A stretch of 64,000 nucleotides of DNA, taken from positions 20,994 through 84,993 of the forward strand of contig NZ_NUUX01000019.1 of NCBI RefSeq assembly GCF_002564465.1. The letters are read 5' to 3'. Source of the DNA: Bacillus sp. AFS088145. GTDB lineage: Bacteria; Bacillota; Bacilli; Bacillales; Bacillaceae_G. Position 1 is the stretch's first letter. Every line of letters starts with the position of its first letter. The translations under genes and the position numbers were made by a program. This document shows, one piece after another, positions 8,516 to 16,537 of the stretch. Below the pieces are notes generated by a model, which made no database searches, was not told the DNA's origin, and worked only from the letters and a program-made list of their open reading frames with translations.

Positions 8516-8717
8516 AACGCTCTAAGGAGCGTTTCAGTGTGTGGACAAAGTACTAAAAACTTGACTTTCAGACTGATTGCAAGCGCTTGTCTTTTGAGGC
8601 GCGAAGCCTGTTGAGCAGCGGAGTTACCCTAGACGGTAATGAGCACCGCTCAATAGGCGAAGCAACGAAGAAAGCGAGCGTTTGTCAACAGTCTGAAACG
8701 CTCCTAGGGGCGTTTTT
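8516..8717 (+). repeat. structured repeat element A (CPBP protease / crcB1)
   Basis: About 200 bases, close to nine in ten identical by eye to element B after the crcB pair. The core (8531-8699) has imperfect terminal inverted repeats: GTTTCAGTGTGTGGACAAA at the left and TTTGTCAACAGTCTGAAAC at the right. It is flanked by two similar terminator hairpins (8516-8533 and 8696-8715), the right one followed by T5. Internal hairpins include GCGGAGTTACC / GGTAATGAGCACCGC. No coding potential is evident. Orientation was assigned by the right-hand U tract. Confidence 0.85.
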
Positions 8718-8740
8718 ATAATGTATTTATGAGGTGTATT

Positions 8741-9130
8741 ATGAATTATTTATTAATACTAATCGGAGGATTTTTTGGAGCAATTCTTCGTTATATAATA
8801 GGTCTATCAATCCATCCACTTTCAAATGGATTTCCAATTCAAACGTTTTTAATTAATATAATAGGATGCTTCTTTTTAGGTTTCTTTTTACCGATGGCTA
8901 AAGTTAAATTAAAACCTGAATATACTTTATTAATCGGAACTGGATTTACTGGAGCATTCACTACATTCTCTACTTTTTCACTTGAAAATATAGCTCTGAT
9001 GGATGAAAAAAAATTACTAGTAAGTCTAGTCTATATCATCTCAAGTTTAGTTATCGGAATTAGTTTGGCGTATCTTGGTTTTAAAGCGGCTGTTAAATTC
9101 AATAAAGTAAAAGGAGAAACCTCATCATGA
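8741..9130 (+). CDS. crcB1: fluoride channel subunit CrcB (first copy)
   Basis: 129 residues, four membrane spans. The Fluc signatures GGFFGAILRY near the N terminus and GFTGAFTTFSTFS in the middle are intact. It exports fluoride as a dual-topology dimer. The ATG follows GAGGTG by four bases; an in-frame ATG at 8729 overlaps that site and is rejected. It overlaps crcB2 by four bases, and the pair likely forms a heterodimer, as in other Bacillales. I see no fluoride riboswitch upstream; element A occupies the space. Confidence 0.93.
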   Translation: MNYLLILIGGFFGAILRYIIGLSIHPLSNGFPIQTFLINIIGCFFLGFFLPMAKVKLKPEYTLLIGTGFTGAFTTFSTFSLENIALMDEKKLLVSLVYIISSLVIGISLAYLGFKAAVKFNKVKGETSS

Positions 9131-9486
9131 TTGTTATTGTTGGAATAGGTGGGGGAATCGGAGCAATATTTCGCTATGCCCTTGGAAACTACATTAATAA
9201 AAAAGTTAAAACAAATTTTCCTTTTGGAACTTTCGTTATAAACATACTCGGATCGTTTATTTTAGGTTTAATAAACCATTTATATCTCGATAAATCGATT
9301 TCTACTATAATGTGGCTGTTTATTGGGGTAGGAATATTAGGTGGGTTTACAACCTTTTCTACATTTGGTTACGAATCGATTCAATTATTGCTTGCAAAAA
9401 AGTATAAAACTGCGTTATCTTATATCATTTTATCTACTATTATTAGTATTTGTAGTGCATATGTCGGTTTTCATATTTTTAGATGA
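9127..9486 (+). CDS. crcB2: fluoride channel subunit CrcB (second copy)
   Basis: 119 residues, four membrane spans, starting inside the crcB1 stop (ATGA). GGGIGAIFRYALG and GGFTTFSTFGYE mark it as a second Fluc subunit, clearly diverged from crcB1. Paired crcB genes usually encode the two oppositely oriented halves of one channel. Element B begins 25 bases after its stop and supplies its terminator. Confidence 0.93.
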   Translation: MIVIVGIGGGIGAIFRYALGNYINKKVKTNFPFGTFVINILGSFILGLINHLYLDKSISTIMWLFIGVGILGGFTTFSTFGYESIQLLLAKKYKTALSYIILSTIISICSAYVGFHIFR

Positions 9487-9511
9487 ACCGAGAAATTTAA
9501 ATCTAAAACAA

Positions 9512-9719
9512 AAACCTCTGTTCCCAGAGGTTTCAGTGTGTAGACAAACTACAAAAAACTTGATTTTCAGACTGATTGCAAGCGTTTGTCTTTCGAGGCG
9601 CGAAGCCTGGTGAGGAGCGGAGTTACCTTAAACGGTAATGAGCACCGCAGACAGGCGAAGCAACGAAGAAAGCGAACGTTTGTCAACAGTCTGAAACCTC
9701 TGTTCCCAGAGGTTTTTTT
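9512..9719 (+). repeat. structured repeat element B (downstream of crcB2)
   Basis: Second copy of the element before crcB1. The core (9530-9697) has ends GTTTCAGTGTGTAGACAAA and TTTGTCAACAGTCTGAAAC, 16 of 19 matching as inverted repeats. It is flanked by an identical 22-base hairpin at 9512-9533 and 9694-9715 (stem AAACCTCT / AGAGGTTT), the right one followed by T7. The flanking hairpin differs in sequence from that of element A although the cores match. This looks like a small mobile element that has duplicated its terminator target. Confidence 0.85.
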
Positions 9720-9731
9720 ATTTTTTCAATT

Positions 9732-10184
9732 TTACCAACCAAAATCTAATGTTTTACCGGTCTCTACATATGTTTTTACATTACTTAAAATCATTGGCCA
9801 GGTAGATTTTGTATTTTCATATGAAGGGTGATTTTCTGGCCATTGGTCGTTTACTAGTGTTAATTTTGTGCATTCACCCATCTCTTCAAGTGTAAATGTA
9901 ATTCTAGTTTCTAATTCAGCATGATTTTCACGGTAAACGGGGCCTGGATGTTCTGTATAACTCATCATTTTATGCGGCTCAAAAGCTAGAATTTCCCCAT
10001 AAACATGCACTGTATGATCACCAGCTTCTCCTGGTCCAATATATTCATATTTTGCTCCGACTTCAAATGTTGATTTTAAGATACAACCGAAAAAGATAGC
10101 TTTAGTTCCTTCTGGCGAAACAAATATGTTCCACACTTCTTCTGGTTTCGCTCCAATATAAAACTCATACTTAAGATCTTCCAT
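9732..10184 (-). CDS. SRPBCC (AHSA1-like) family protein
   Basis: 150 residues from the ATG placed five bases after GGAGGATG; an ATG five codons upstream contains part of that site. The START/Bet v 1-like fold of AHSA1 proteins is indicated by EEVWNIFVSPEGT near the N terminus, the beta-rich middle (HVYGEILAFEPHKMMSYT) and the C-terminal helix with WPMILSNVKTYVETGK. The family binds hydrophobic ligands; no ligand can be inferred. Single-gene unit downstream of element B, on the opposite strand. Confidence 0.8.
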   Translation of the reverse strand: MEDLKYEFYIGAKPEEVWNIFVSPEGTKAIFFGCILKSTFEVGAKYEYIGPGEAGDHTVHVYGEILAFEPHKMMSYTEHPGPVYRENHAELETRITFTLEEMGECTKLTLVNDQWPENHPSYENTKSTWPMILSNVKTYVETGKTLDFGW

Positions 10185-10366
10185 TTTCTCATCCTCCATT
10201 TGTTTTATGTGTAGAATGATGAATTGATTCTAGATGACACTTCCATTATATACCAAAAACGGATCAACTTATTATTTCATTTGTTTTCAAGAACCTATAT
10301 TATAAAATTAAATCATACGAAATTTATTTATAGGTAAAAAAATCAATTTTAATGAGGGGTGACAAG

Positions 10367-10912
10367 ATGAATTTAACTTATGAAGTGATTGACGAGGATC
10401 AAATTGGATTATGTAGAGAGTTATGTAATGAATTAATGACATTTCAAAAGGCAAAAGCGAAGATAAAACCCGAGTTGTTTGATAGTATGAATTTCGAAAC
10501 ACGTATGGTTCCTTCAGTAAAAAAAGCTATACATAATTATATTGTTATCGTGAAAGATGAAGATCAAATCGTTGGTTACGTTTATTCAAATATTTCTCCA
10601 AAGGAAGTATACGTAAGCGAATTTGCAACTTTTTTTGACCTTTCATCCGTCCATAAAAAGAATGTTGGTTGTTTATCTCAATTTTACATTAAAGAGGAAT
10701 ATAGAAAATATGGAGTAGGCTCCGTACTATTCAAAATGTCAATGAACTGGCTAAAACAGTTTGATGATGTAGAGGATTATTTTATCTATGTTTCAAATGG
10801 AAATGAAGACGCTCTAGAATTTTATAAACGTAAGGGATTCTCTGTGAGTCATACAATATTAGATGATTTTATAACGGTTTTAAGAAGTAACGATCAATTT
10901 CAAACAATTTAA
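10367..10912 (+). CDS. GNAT family N-acetyltransferase
   Basis: 181 residues from the ATG preceded by GAGGGGTGACAAG; an in-frame ATG five codons earlier overlaps that site. The acetyl-CoA motif A is visible as LSQFYIKEEYRKYGVGSVLF with the R-x-x-G-x-G/A pattern, followed by NGNEDALEFYKRKGF (motif B). The substrate is unknown. It stands alone and is closed by a strong terminator shared with the converging aminopeptidase. Confidence 0.85.
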   Translation: MNLTYEVIDEDQIGLCRELCNELMTFQKAKAKIKPELFDSMNFETRMVPSVKKAIHNYIVIVKDEDQIVGYVYSNISPKEVYVSEFATFFDLSSVHKKNVGCLSQFYIKEEYRKYGVGSVLFKMSMNWLKQFDDVEDYFIYVSNGNEDALEFYKRKGFSVSHTILDDFITVLRSNDQFQTI

Positions 10913-10926
10913 GAAAAGTAAAAATA

Positions 10927-10970
10927 AAGGGGTGTCTCAAAAAATCTTTCGAGGCACCCCTTCTATTTTT
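10927..10970. terminator. bidirectional terminator, GNAT / aminopeptidase
   Basis: A 12-base-pair stem AAGGGGTGTCTC / GAGGCACCCCTT (one mismatch) with U-rich flanks, between convergent genes. Confidence 0.85.
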
Positions 10971-10978
10971 ATTTACTA

Positions 10979-12211
10979 TTAAAATGCCCAGTTACCATTT
11001 CTCATGATTGGTTCAACTGTACCATCTTCTTTAATTCCATCGATGTTTAATTCCGCTGATCCGATCATAAAATCAACGTGAGTTAAACTTTGGTTGATGC
11101 CTAATTTTTCTTGCTCTTCTGAAGGTAATTTTTCTCCATCCTTCATATTGTTTGGATATGCTTTACCTAAAGCTAAATGGCAAGAAGCATTTTCATCATA
11201 TAATGTGTTGAAGAAAATTAAACCTGTATTTGAAATTGGTGAATCATGTGGTACTAATGCTACTTCACCTAGACGGCGAGCACCTTCATCAGTATCTAAT
11301 AAATGTTGTAAAGTTTCATAGCCTTTTTCAGCTGTGAAATCGACAACTTTACCATCTTTAAATGTTAAAGAGAAGTTCTCAATTAAATTTCCACCGTAAT
11401 TTAATGGTAAAGTAGCTTGAACAGTACCATTTACACCATGGCTATGTGGCATAGAGAAAACTTCTTCAGTTGGAATATTAGGATTAAACCATTTTCCATC
11501 TTCACTGTTAGCCCCGCCACCTTTCCATACATGATTATCTACTAAATCTAGTTTTAAATCAGTACCAGGTGCTGTGTAATGTAATGTTTTATAACGTTTG
11601 TCATTTAATTGAACAACTTTTTCTTGTAAGAAATCGTTATGTTTAACCCAAGCTTCAACTGGATTTTCATTGTCTACTCGGCAAATTTTGAATACTGAGT
11701 CCCAAAGTAATTCCATCGCTTTATCAATTGGTTCATTTGGATAAACTTTTTCAGCCCATTCAACACATGGAATAGCTACGATTGACCAACGAATTCTATC
11801 AGCCATCATGTATTCACGATAATTATGTAATGCTTGGCTAGCTGTTTTATTAAAAGTTGCAATACGCTTTGGATCGATCCCTTTTAATAATTCTGGATTT
11901 GGTGAAATGACTGATAAAACAGCACCTCCATTTTCAGCTAATTCTTCCATTGCTGTTACTTTCCAGCCTGGAAATTCTCCAAAAACTTCTTCAGGAGCTA
12001 GTTCATATTTAGTACGAGTAATTACATCATCATTCCAATCGATGTTTACATTTTTAGCTCCAGCTTCGTAAGCGAATTTTACAACTTTACGAACGAATTC
12101 TGCAGCTCCGATTGGTGCATTTATTTGTAATGTTTGTCCTGGTACGATATTAACACCACTTTTTACCGCAAGTTCAGCATATTTTTCTAATGATTTTTCA
12201 AACTGAGACAT
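10979..12211 (-). CDS. ampS: M29 family aminopeptidase (AmpS/PepS type)
   Basis: 410 residues, the usual length for the thermophilic-type M29 metallo-aminopeptidases (B. subtilis AmpS). Recognisable blocks are PGQTLQINAPIGAAEFVRKV at the N terminus, a central HYTAPGTDLKLDL, EEVFSMPHSHGVNGTV, and the C-terminal NASCHLALGKAYPNN and VDFMIGSAELNIDG with conserved acidic and histidine metal ligands. The enzyme removes N-terminal residues from peptides in the cytosol. It has a good Shine-Dalgarno (GGAGGGATATCA) and is a single-gene unit. Confidence 0.9.
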   Translation of the reverse strand: MSQFEKSLEKYAELAVKSGVNIVPGQTLQINAPIGAAEFVRKVVKFAYEAGAKNVNIDWNDDVITRTKYELAPEEVFGEFPGWKVTAMEELAENGGAVLSVISPNPELLKGIDPKRIATFNKTASQALHNYREYMMADRIRWSIVAIPCVEWAEKVYPNEPIDKAMELLWDSVFKICRVDNENPVEAWVKHNDFLQEKVVQLNDKRYKTLHYTAPGTDLKLDLVDNHVWKGGGANSEDGKWFNPNIPTEEVFSMPHSHGVNGTVQATLPLNYGGNLIENFSLTFKDGKVVDFTAEKGYETLQHLLDTDEGARRLGEVALVPHDSPISNTGLIFFNTLYDENASCHLALGKAYPNNMKDGEKLPSEEQEKLGINQSLTHVDFMIGSAELNIDGIKEDGTVEPIMRNGNWAF

Positions 12212-12378
12212 TGATATCCCTCCATGTTTAACGATTTAAAAACCTAACCTACTAAATTATAATATAAAGTTCAGAAAATTGGTACACAAAAGAGACTGAC
12301 TATTCATTTTTATTTGAAATGTCAGATAGACTTTTGCAAACAAGCGAAGAACTTGATCACGTTGTCGCTCTTTAACCC

Positions 12379-12406
12379 AAAAAAAGCACCCTTCAGAAGT
12401 GCTTTT
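12379..12406 (-). terminator. tyrA terminator
   Basis: On the minus strand, AAAGCAC / GTGCTTT with a following U7 run, 25 bases past the tyrA stop. Confidence 0.85.
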
Positions 12407-12431
12407 AATGTGTAAATAAGTCTGAAATTTT

Positions 12432-13541
12432 TTATGAAACAATATATGTCTCATAACCATTAACATTTAGGAATTTTTCAGCTTTCTCTCTGTCATTTTC
12501 TGTTTGAAGGCTTATTCTTAGTACACCTGGTAACCCTTCACGTGATTCTATGATCCTTAGATTCGTAATGCTTACTTGGTGAATCGATAAGATTGTCGTA
12601 ATGTTGGCAAGCTCACCGACTCGATCTAAAACGTCTACATACAAATCAAAATAACTTGGGATGGCGCCATTTGCTTTTGCTGGCATGTTGTCTCTAAAAT
12701 CTTTTGATTCCTTGAAATAGTGAAAAATATCATCTTTATCCTGGCTTTCAACAAGCTGATACATTTGTTTCATATCATCAATCCAATTCGAAATTAATGA
12801 AAGCAATGTATCCTTATTTTGAATCACAATATCAGTCCACATTTTTGGGCTGCTTGATGCAATCCTAGTAATATCTCTAAACCCTCCGGCAGCTAAGGCT
12901 GTTACTAATGGCTCGTCCTTGGAGTAAGTTTTAACTTGCTTCACAAGATTAGAAGCAATTAGATGTGGAAAATGGCTTACCACTCCGGTAATTTGATCAT
13001 GTGTTTCTTCATCAATTACAACAAAATGTGAACCTGTTCCTTTAAGCCATTCTTTTAATTCATCAATTTGATCATTTTTAGTATTTTCACTTGGTGTCAA
13101 AATAAAATATGCATTTTCAAATAAATGAACTTTTGCACTCTCGATGCCAGTTTTATGCGAGCCTGCCATCGGATGACCTCCAATAAAGCAATAACCTTTA
13201 CCTGTAAGAGTCTTCGAATGCCTCATAATTTCACTTTTTGTACTGCCTACATCAGTTAATATGACATCATGCTTTAGTTCATATTCACTTAACATATGTA
13301 TATATTTTATTGACTCCTCTACAGGACAAGAAAAAATGATTAGATGAGCCTTCTCGGCACAGTCTTTAAGCTGTACCGAGATTTCATCTAAAACTTGAAT
13401 TCTTTTACCAATTTCAAGTTGTTTTTCGTTTATATCATATCCAATTATATTTACATCATGAACTTTTTTTATTGCCAAGGCAATTGAGCCTCCGATTAAT
13501 CCTGTGCCAATTAAAAGGACGTTCTTTTTCAAGGCATTCAC
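12432..13541 (-). CDS. tyrA: prephenate dehydrogenase with C-terminal ACT domain
   Basis: 369 residues. The Rossmann loop IGTGLIGGSIALAI lies near the N terminus, followed by GGHPMAGSHKTGIESA and the helical dimer domain. Residues after about 295 form an ACT domain (ITTILSIHQVSITNLRI) that usually binds tyrosine or another aromatic amino acid. It oxidises prephenate to 4-hydroxyphenylpyruvate. It is the second gene after aroA, 27 bases downstream, and so falls under the Tyr-type T-box. Confidence 0.95.
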   Translation of the reverse strand: MNALKKNVLLIGTGLIGGSIALAIKKVHDVNIIGYDINEKQLEIGKRIQVLDEISVQLKDCAEKAHLIIFSCPVEESIKYIHMLSEYELKHDVILTDVGSTKSEIMRHSKTLTGKGYCFIGGHPMAGSHKTGIESAKVHLFENAYFILTPSENTKNDQIDELKEWLKGTGSHFVVIDEETHDQITGVVSHFPHLIASNLVKQVKTYSKDEPLVTALAAGGFRDITRIASSSPKMWTDIVIQNKDTLLSLISNWIDDMKQMYQLVESQDKDDIFHYFKESKDFRDNMPAKANGAIPSYFDLYVDVLDRVGELANITTILSIHQVSITNLRIIESREGLPGVLRISLQTENDREKAEKFLNVNGYETYIVS

Positions 13542-13568
13542 CGCCTATCCTTCATTAAGTAATATTAT

Positions 13569-14654
13569 TTATGATTGTAGTTTTGCACGGAAGTCTTTTA
13601 ATTCAAACATAAATTCTTCAAATTGTGGGATATTCATTTGTTGAGCTGAATCTGATAAAGCAACTGCTGGATCAGGATGTACTTCAGCCATTACTGCATC
13701 TGCTCCAATTGCTAATGCTGCTTTAGCTGTCGGTAATAGTAAGTCCTTACGACCTGTAGAATGTGTAACATCGACAACAACTGGTAAATGTGTTTCTTTC
13801 TTCAGAATAGGTACTGCTGAGATATCTAATGTATTTCTTGTAGCTTTCTCGTAAGTACGAATTCCTCTTTCACAAAGAATAATTTGGTCATTTCCTTGCG
13901 AAATAATGTATTCTGCTGCATTAATAAATTCTTCAATTGTTGCTGACAATCCACGTTTTAATAAAACTGGTTTATTTACTTGACCAACCGTTTTCAGTAA
14001 ATCAAAGTTTTGCATATTACGTGCACCAATTTGAATTACATCAACGTATTCTAAAGATCTTTCAACATCATTTGGATTTAGTATTTCACTTATTACGGCT
14101 AAATCAAATTCATTTGCCACTTCTCTTAAAATTTGTAGTCCTTCGTATCCAAGTCCTTGGAAATCATATGGAGATGTTCTTGGTTTAAATGCACCGCCTC
14201 GCATCATTGTTAAACCTTGTTGTTTCATAGCTTGTGCTACTGCACGTACTTGTTCATAGCTTTCAACTGCACAAGGACCCATAATAAATGATTGAGAACC
14301 ATCACCAAGGACAATATCATTTTTCACTTTAACAATTGTATTGTCAGGCTTTTTCTTTCTTGAAACTAAAAGAGCTTTTCTGTGATCGTCCTCTTGTAGT
14401 TCTAAGCTTGCTTGGAAAATCGTCTTGAAAATATGTTGTAAAGTTGAAGTTTCAAATGGACCTTCATTTACATTTGCAATCATATCTAAAACTTCACGCT
14501 CACGAACTGGATCGAAACGCTTAATACCATGTTTAATCTTTTGCTGACCAATTTCTTGAACAACTTTCCCACGCTTGTTTAATAATTCAACGATTTTCAA
14601 ATTAATCTCATCAACCTTATCACGTAATTGCACTAACTCATTATTTGTACTCAT
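13569..14654 (-). CDS. aroA: bifunctional chorismate mutase / DAHP synthase
   Basis: 361 residues. Residues 1-85 form an AroQ chorismate mutase ([20 protein letters not shown] with RFDPVRE); residues from about 105 form a type I-beta DAHP synthase with [23 protein letters not shown] and the KRGLSAT and [11 protein letters not shown] motifs. It catalyses the entry step of the shikimate pathway, and the mutase domain acts as a feedback sensor in Bacillus. The gene is named aroA in B. subtilis, and is also called aroG or aroF elsewhere. Confidence 0.93.
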   Translation of the reverse strand: MSTNNELVQLRDKVDEINLKIVELLNKRGKVVQEIGQQKIKHGIKRFDPVREREVLDMIANVNEGPFETSTLQHIFKTIFQASLELQEDDHRKALLVSRKKKPDNTIVKVKNDIVLGDGSQSFIMGPCAVESYEQVRAVAQAMKQQGLTMMRGGAFKPRTSPYDFQGLGYEGLQILREVANEFDLAVISEILNPNDVERSLEYVDVIQIGARNMQNFDLLKTVGQVNKPVLLKRGLSATIEEFINAAEYIISQGNDQIILCERGIRTYEKATRNTLDISAVPILKKETHLPVVVDVTHSTGRKDLLLPTAKAALAIGADAVMAEVHPDPAVALSDSAQQMNIPQFEEFMFELKDFRAKLQS

Positions 14655-14735
14655 TTCTTTTTCCTCCTCAAATTTTTAATGTCTATTCCAATACCACCTC
14701 TTTTATCAAGAAGTAAGTATGTAAAAAATGAAAAC

Positions 14736-15019
14736 AAAAAGTCCCTACTGAATAAACAGTAGGGACGAATTATTTAATCGCGGTACCACCCTAGTTGTGA
14801 ACAAAAACTCTGTTCACCACCTTCATTTTGTTAACGATCAAAATGACCGTTTCTATTTTCATTAAATGAAATAGAAATTGCTCCAAGAATGTAATTCAGC
14901 ATACCTTATGTACTGACTCGCAGCTTCCGTCAGCTCTCTTAAACAGGGAAGTTATGCCTACTGTGCCCTTATCAACGCAATCTATTTAATTTTCAAAAGA
15001 TTCATTAAAAAAGTTATTA
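14736..15019 (-). promoter_or_regulatory. T-box leader of aroA-tyrA, probable Tyr specifier
   Basis: The T-box sequence AGGGTGGTACCGCG is at 14779-14792 (minus) and the terminator stem GTCCCTACTG / CAGTAGGGAC with U5 at 14736-14766. Stem I contains AGAGAG and the distal loop, then TGAATTACATTC, where UAC (14891-14893) falls in the specifier position when aligned with the alaS and hisS leaders in this window. Uncharged tRNA-Tyr would therefore favour read-through into aroA and tyrA. The UUC that follows (Phe) is a less likely alternative. Confidence 0.9.
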
Positions 15020-15025
15020 ATGAGG

Positions 15026-15055
15026 ATTATAAAGCACTTTTAAATAGGCTGTCAA
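15026..15055 (-). promoter_or_regulatory. sigma-A promoter of the aroA-tyrA T-box transcript
   Basis: Minus strand TTGACA (15050-15055), an 18-base spacer, and a perfect TATAAT (15026-15031), directly upstream of stem I. Confidence 0.88.
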
Positions 15056-15242
15056 TGCATTTTTTTTCTAGAATATGTAACGTTTTTATAAAAGATACAT
15101 CGTTATTGGAATGGTAGCGCTTACTATTTTCAACATTTTTTTTACACAGCTTACATTTTTTTTATGGTACAGACACACAGAATTTGTACATTACATAAAT
15201 ATATAAATAACAACTAACCTTACCTTCCTTAGGAGTGATTAT

Positions 15243-15962
15243 ATGCCTGGTTTATTTACCGCCTTAAGTCTTTTCTTAAAAGAAGTGTTTGTGTTTGTTT
15301 CCTATGTTAAAAATAACGCCTTCCCTCAACCTCTTTCACAAGCCGAAGAAACGCTCTATTTAAATCGTATGGCAAATGGGGATGGAGAAGCACGAAATTT
15401 ATTAATTGAACATAATTTAAGACTTGTTGCTCACATCGTCAAAAAATTTGAAAATACCGGAGAAGATGCTGAAGATTTAATTTCGATTGGCACAATAGGT
15501 TTAATAAAGGCAATTGAGAGCTTTGTTCAAGGTAAAGGAACAAAATTAGCCACATATGCTGCTAGATGTATTGAAAACGAAATACTTATGCATTTACGTG
15601 CTTTAAAGAAAACAAAAAAAGACGTTTCCCTACATGATCCGATAGGTCAGGATAAAGAGGGCAATGAAATTTCACTATTAGACATATTAAAAACTGAGAC
15701 AGAAGATGTAGTTGATCAAATTCAACTTAATATGGAATTAGAAAAAATCAAGCAATATATTAAAATTCTAGATGACCGTGAAAAGGATGTAATTATTCAA
15801 CGCTTTGGTATTGATATGGATAAAGAACTAACTCAACGTGAAATTGCAAAAAAATTAGGAATCTCAAGAAGTTATGTTTCGAGAATTGAAAAACGTGCTT
15901 TAATGAAAATGTACCACGAGTTTTTAAGAGCTGAAAAAGAAAAGAAAAAAGATAAAAAATAA
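15243..15962 (+). CDS. sigK: sporulation sigma factor pro-SigK
   Basis: 239 residues, intact. The first 20 residues are the inhibitory pro-sequence, ending at the VS/YVKNN cleavage site used by SpoIVFB. Region 2 ([32 protein letters not shown]) and region 4 ([22 protein letters not shown]) are complete. SigK runs late gene expression in the mother cell. Unlike B. subtilis 168, it is not split by a skin-type element. The ATG has AGGAG seven bases upstream. Confidence 0.96.
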   Translation: MPGLFTALSLFLKEVFVFVSYVKNNAFPQPLSQAEETLYLNRMANGDGEARNLLIEHNLRLVAHIVKKFENTGEDAEDLISIGTIGLIKAIESFVQGKGTKLATYAARCIENEILMHLRALKKTKKDVSLHDPIGQDKEGNEISLLDILKTETEDVVDQIQLNMELEKIKQYIKILDDREKDVIIQRFGIDMDKELTQREIAKKLGISRSYVSRIEKRALMKMYHEFLRAEKEKKKDKK

Positions 15963-16035
15963 ACCACTAAAGATGAATATGACCTCCAATTGTTAGTCTT
16001 ATCTAACAATTGGAGTGCATTCATTTTAGTGGTTT
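15960..16035. terminator. long hairpin terminator between sigK and yrhC
   Basis: Inner perfect stem CTCCAATTGTTAG / CTAACAATTGGAG, extended by ATGAAT / ATTCAT and AAACCACTAAA / TTTAGTGGTTT. It serves both convergent genes and is one of the longest in the window. Confidence 0.8.
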
Positions 16036-16268
16036 TATGCTTGCTCTTCTTTTTGCATTTTGCGTTTAAAATAATTTGATGTCAGAAAGAAACCTAATGC
16101 AAAAATCAGCATTGTAAAAACGATACTTTCGACCATTAATATTTTATGTTGGGTTAATCCGTCCTTTGGAAGGAGAGTCCCGATATAGAAAAAAGTAGCC
16201 AATGCTGTTGTTATTGCTCCAAATGTTTTAAAATCATTAACCTTCGCCTGTAGCTTTTTTAAATTCAC
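16035..16268 (-). CDS. yrhC: YrhC family membrane protein
   Basis: 77 residues from a GTG eight bases after AAGGTG; the frame is open further upstream, but B. subtilis YrhC is about this length. It has an amphipathic start (LKKLQAKVNDFKTFG), two membrane helices around FGAITTALATFFYIGTLLP and ESIVFTMLIFALGFFL, and a charged tail. In B. subtilis it ends the yrrT-mtnN-mccA-mccB-yrhC operon. Here mccA and mccB are absent and mtnN is about 3 kb away. The function is unknown. Confidence 0.75.
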   Translation of the reverse strand: MNLKKLQAKVNDFKTFGAITTALATFFYIGTLLPKDGLTQHKILMVESIVFTMLIFALGFFLTSNYFKRKMQKEEQA

Positions 16269-16467
16269 GAATACTACACCTTCCCTTCTTGTTGACTTAA
16301 TAACTTTAACATACTTTATACAAGAAAAGTGAAGGTAATTAAAGGCATTATATGTAGAGATTAGTAAGTACAATTTGTCAATAAAATAAGTATTGTCTTG
16401 TAGATTTCCCTTTTATCTTTTTCGCTAAAATTATATTACTAAAGTATTACCAGTGTAAATTTCAACA

Positions 16468-16511
16468 CAAAGAAGAAAGGGATTATTTATTTAAAATCAC
16501 TTTCTTCTTTG
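16468..16511 (-). terminator. probable terminator of the TetR-ABC operon
   Basis: A perfect 12-base-pair inverted repeat CAAAGAAGAAAG / CTTTCTTCTTTG with a 20-base A/T loop, 27 bases past the tetR stop. The U tract is weak, so it is a probable terminator. Confidence 0.55.
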
Positions 16512-16537
16512 AATGTTTTCACTATCTTAGCTATAGA

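Noticed and set aside
9341..9831. Open frames running through crcB2 and element B
   Set aside because: They overlap crcB2 or structured repeat sequence and the convergent SRPBCC gene, without start signals.
10308..10502. 64-codon open frame on the minus strand
   Set aside because: It lies opposite the start of the GNAT gene and has no ribosome binding site.
12257..12466. 69-codon open frame on the minus strand after tyrA
   Set aside because: It overlaps the end of tyrA and crosses the tyrA terminator, with no ribosome binding site.
15121..15242. Sigma-E or sigma-K promoter for sigK
   Set aside because: A CATA-type -10 candidate is present near 15195 but spacing and the -35 do not fit well enough to report.
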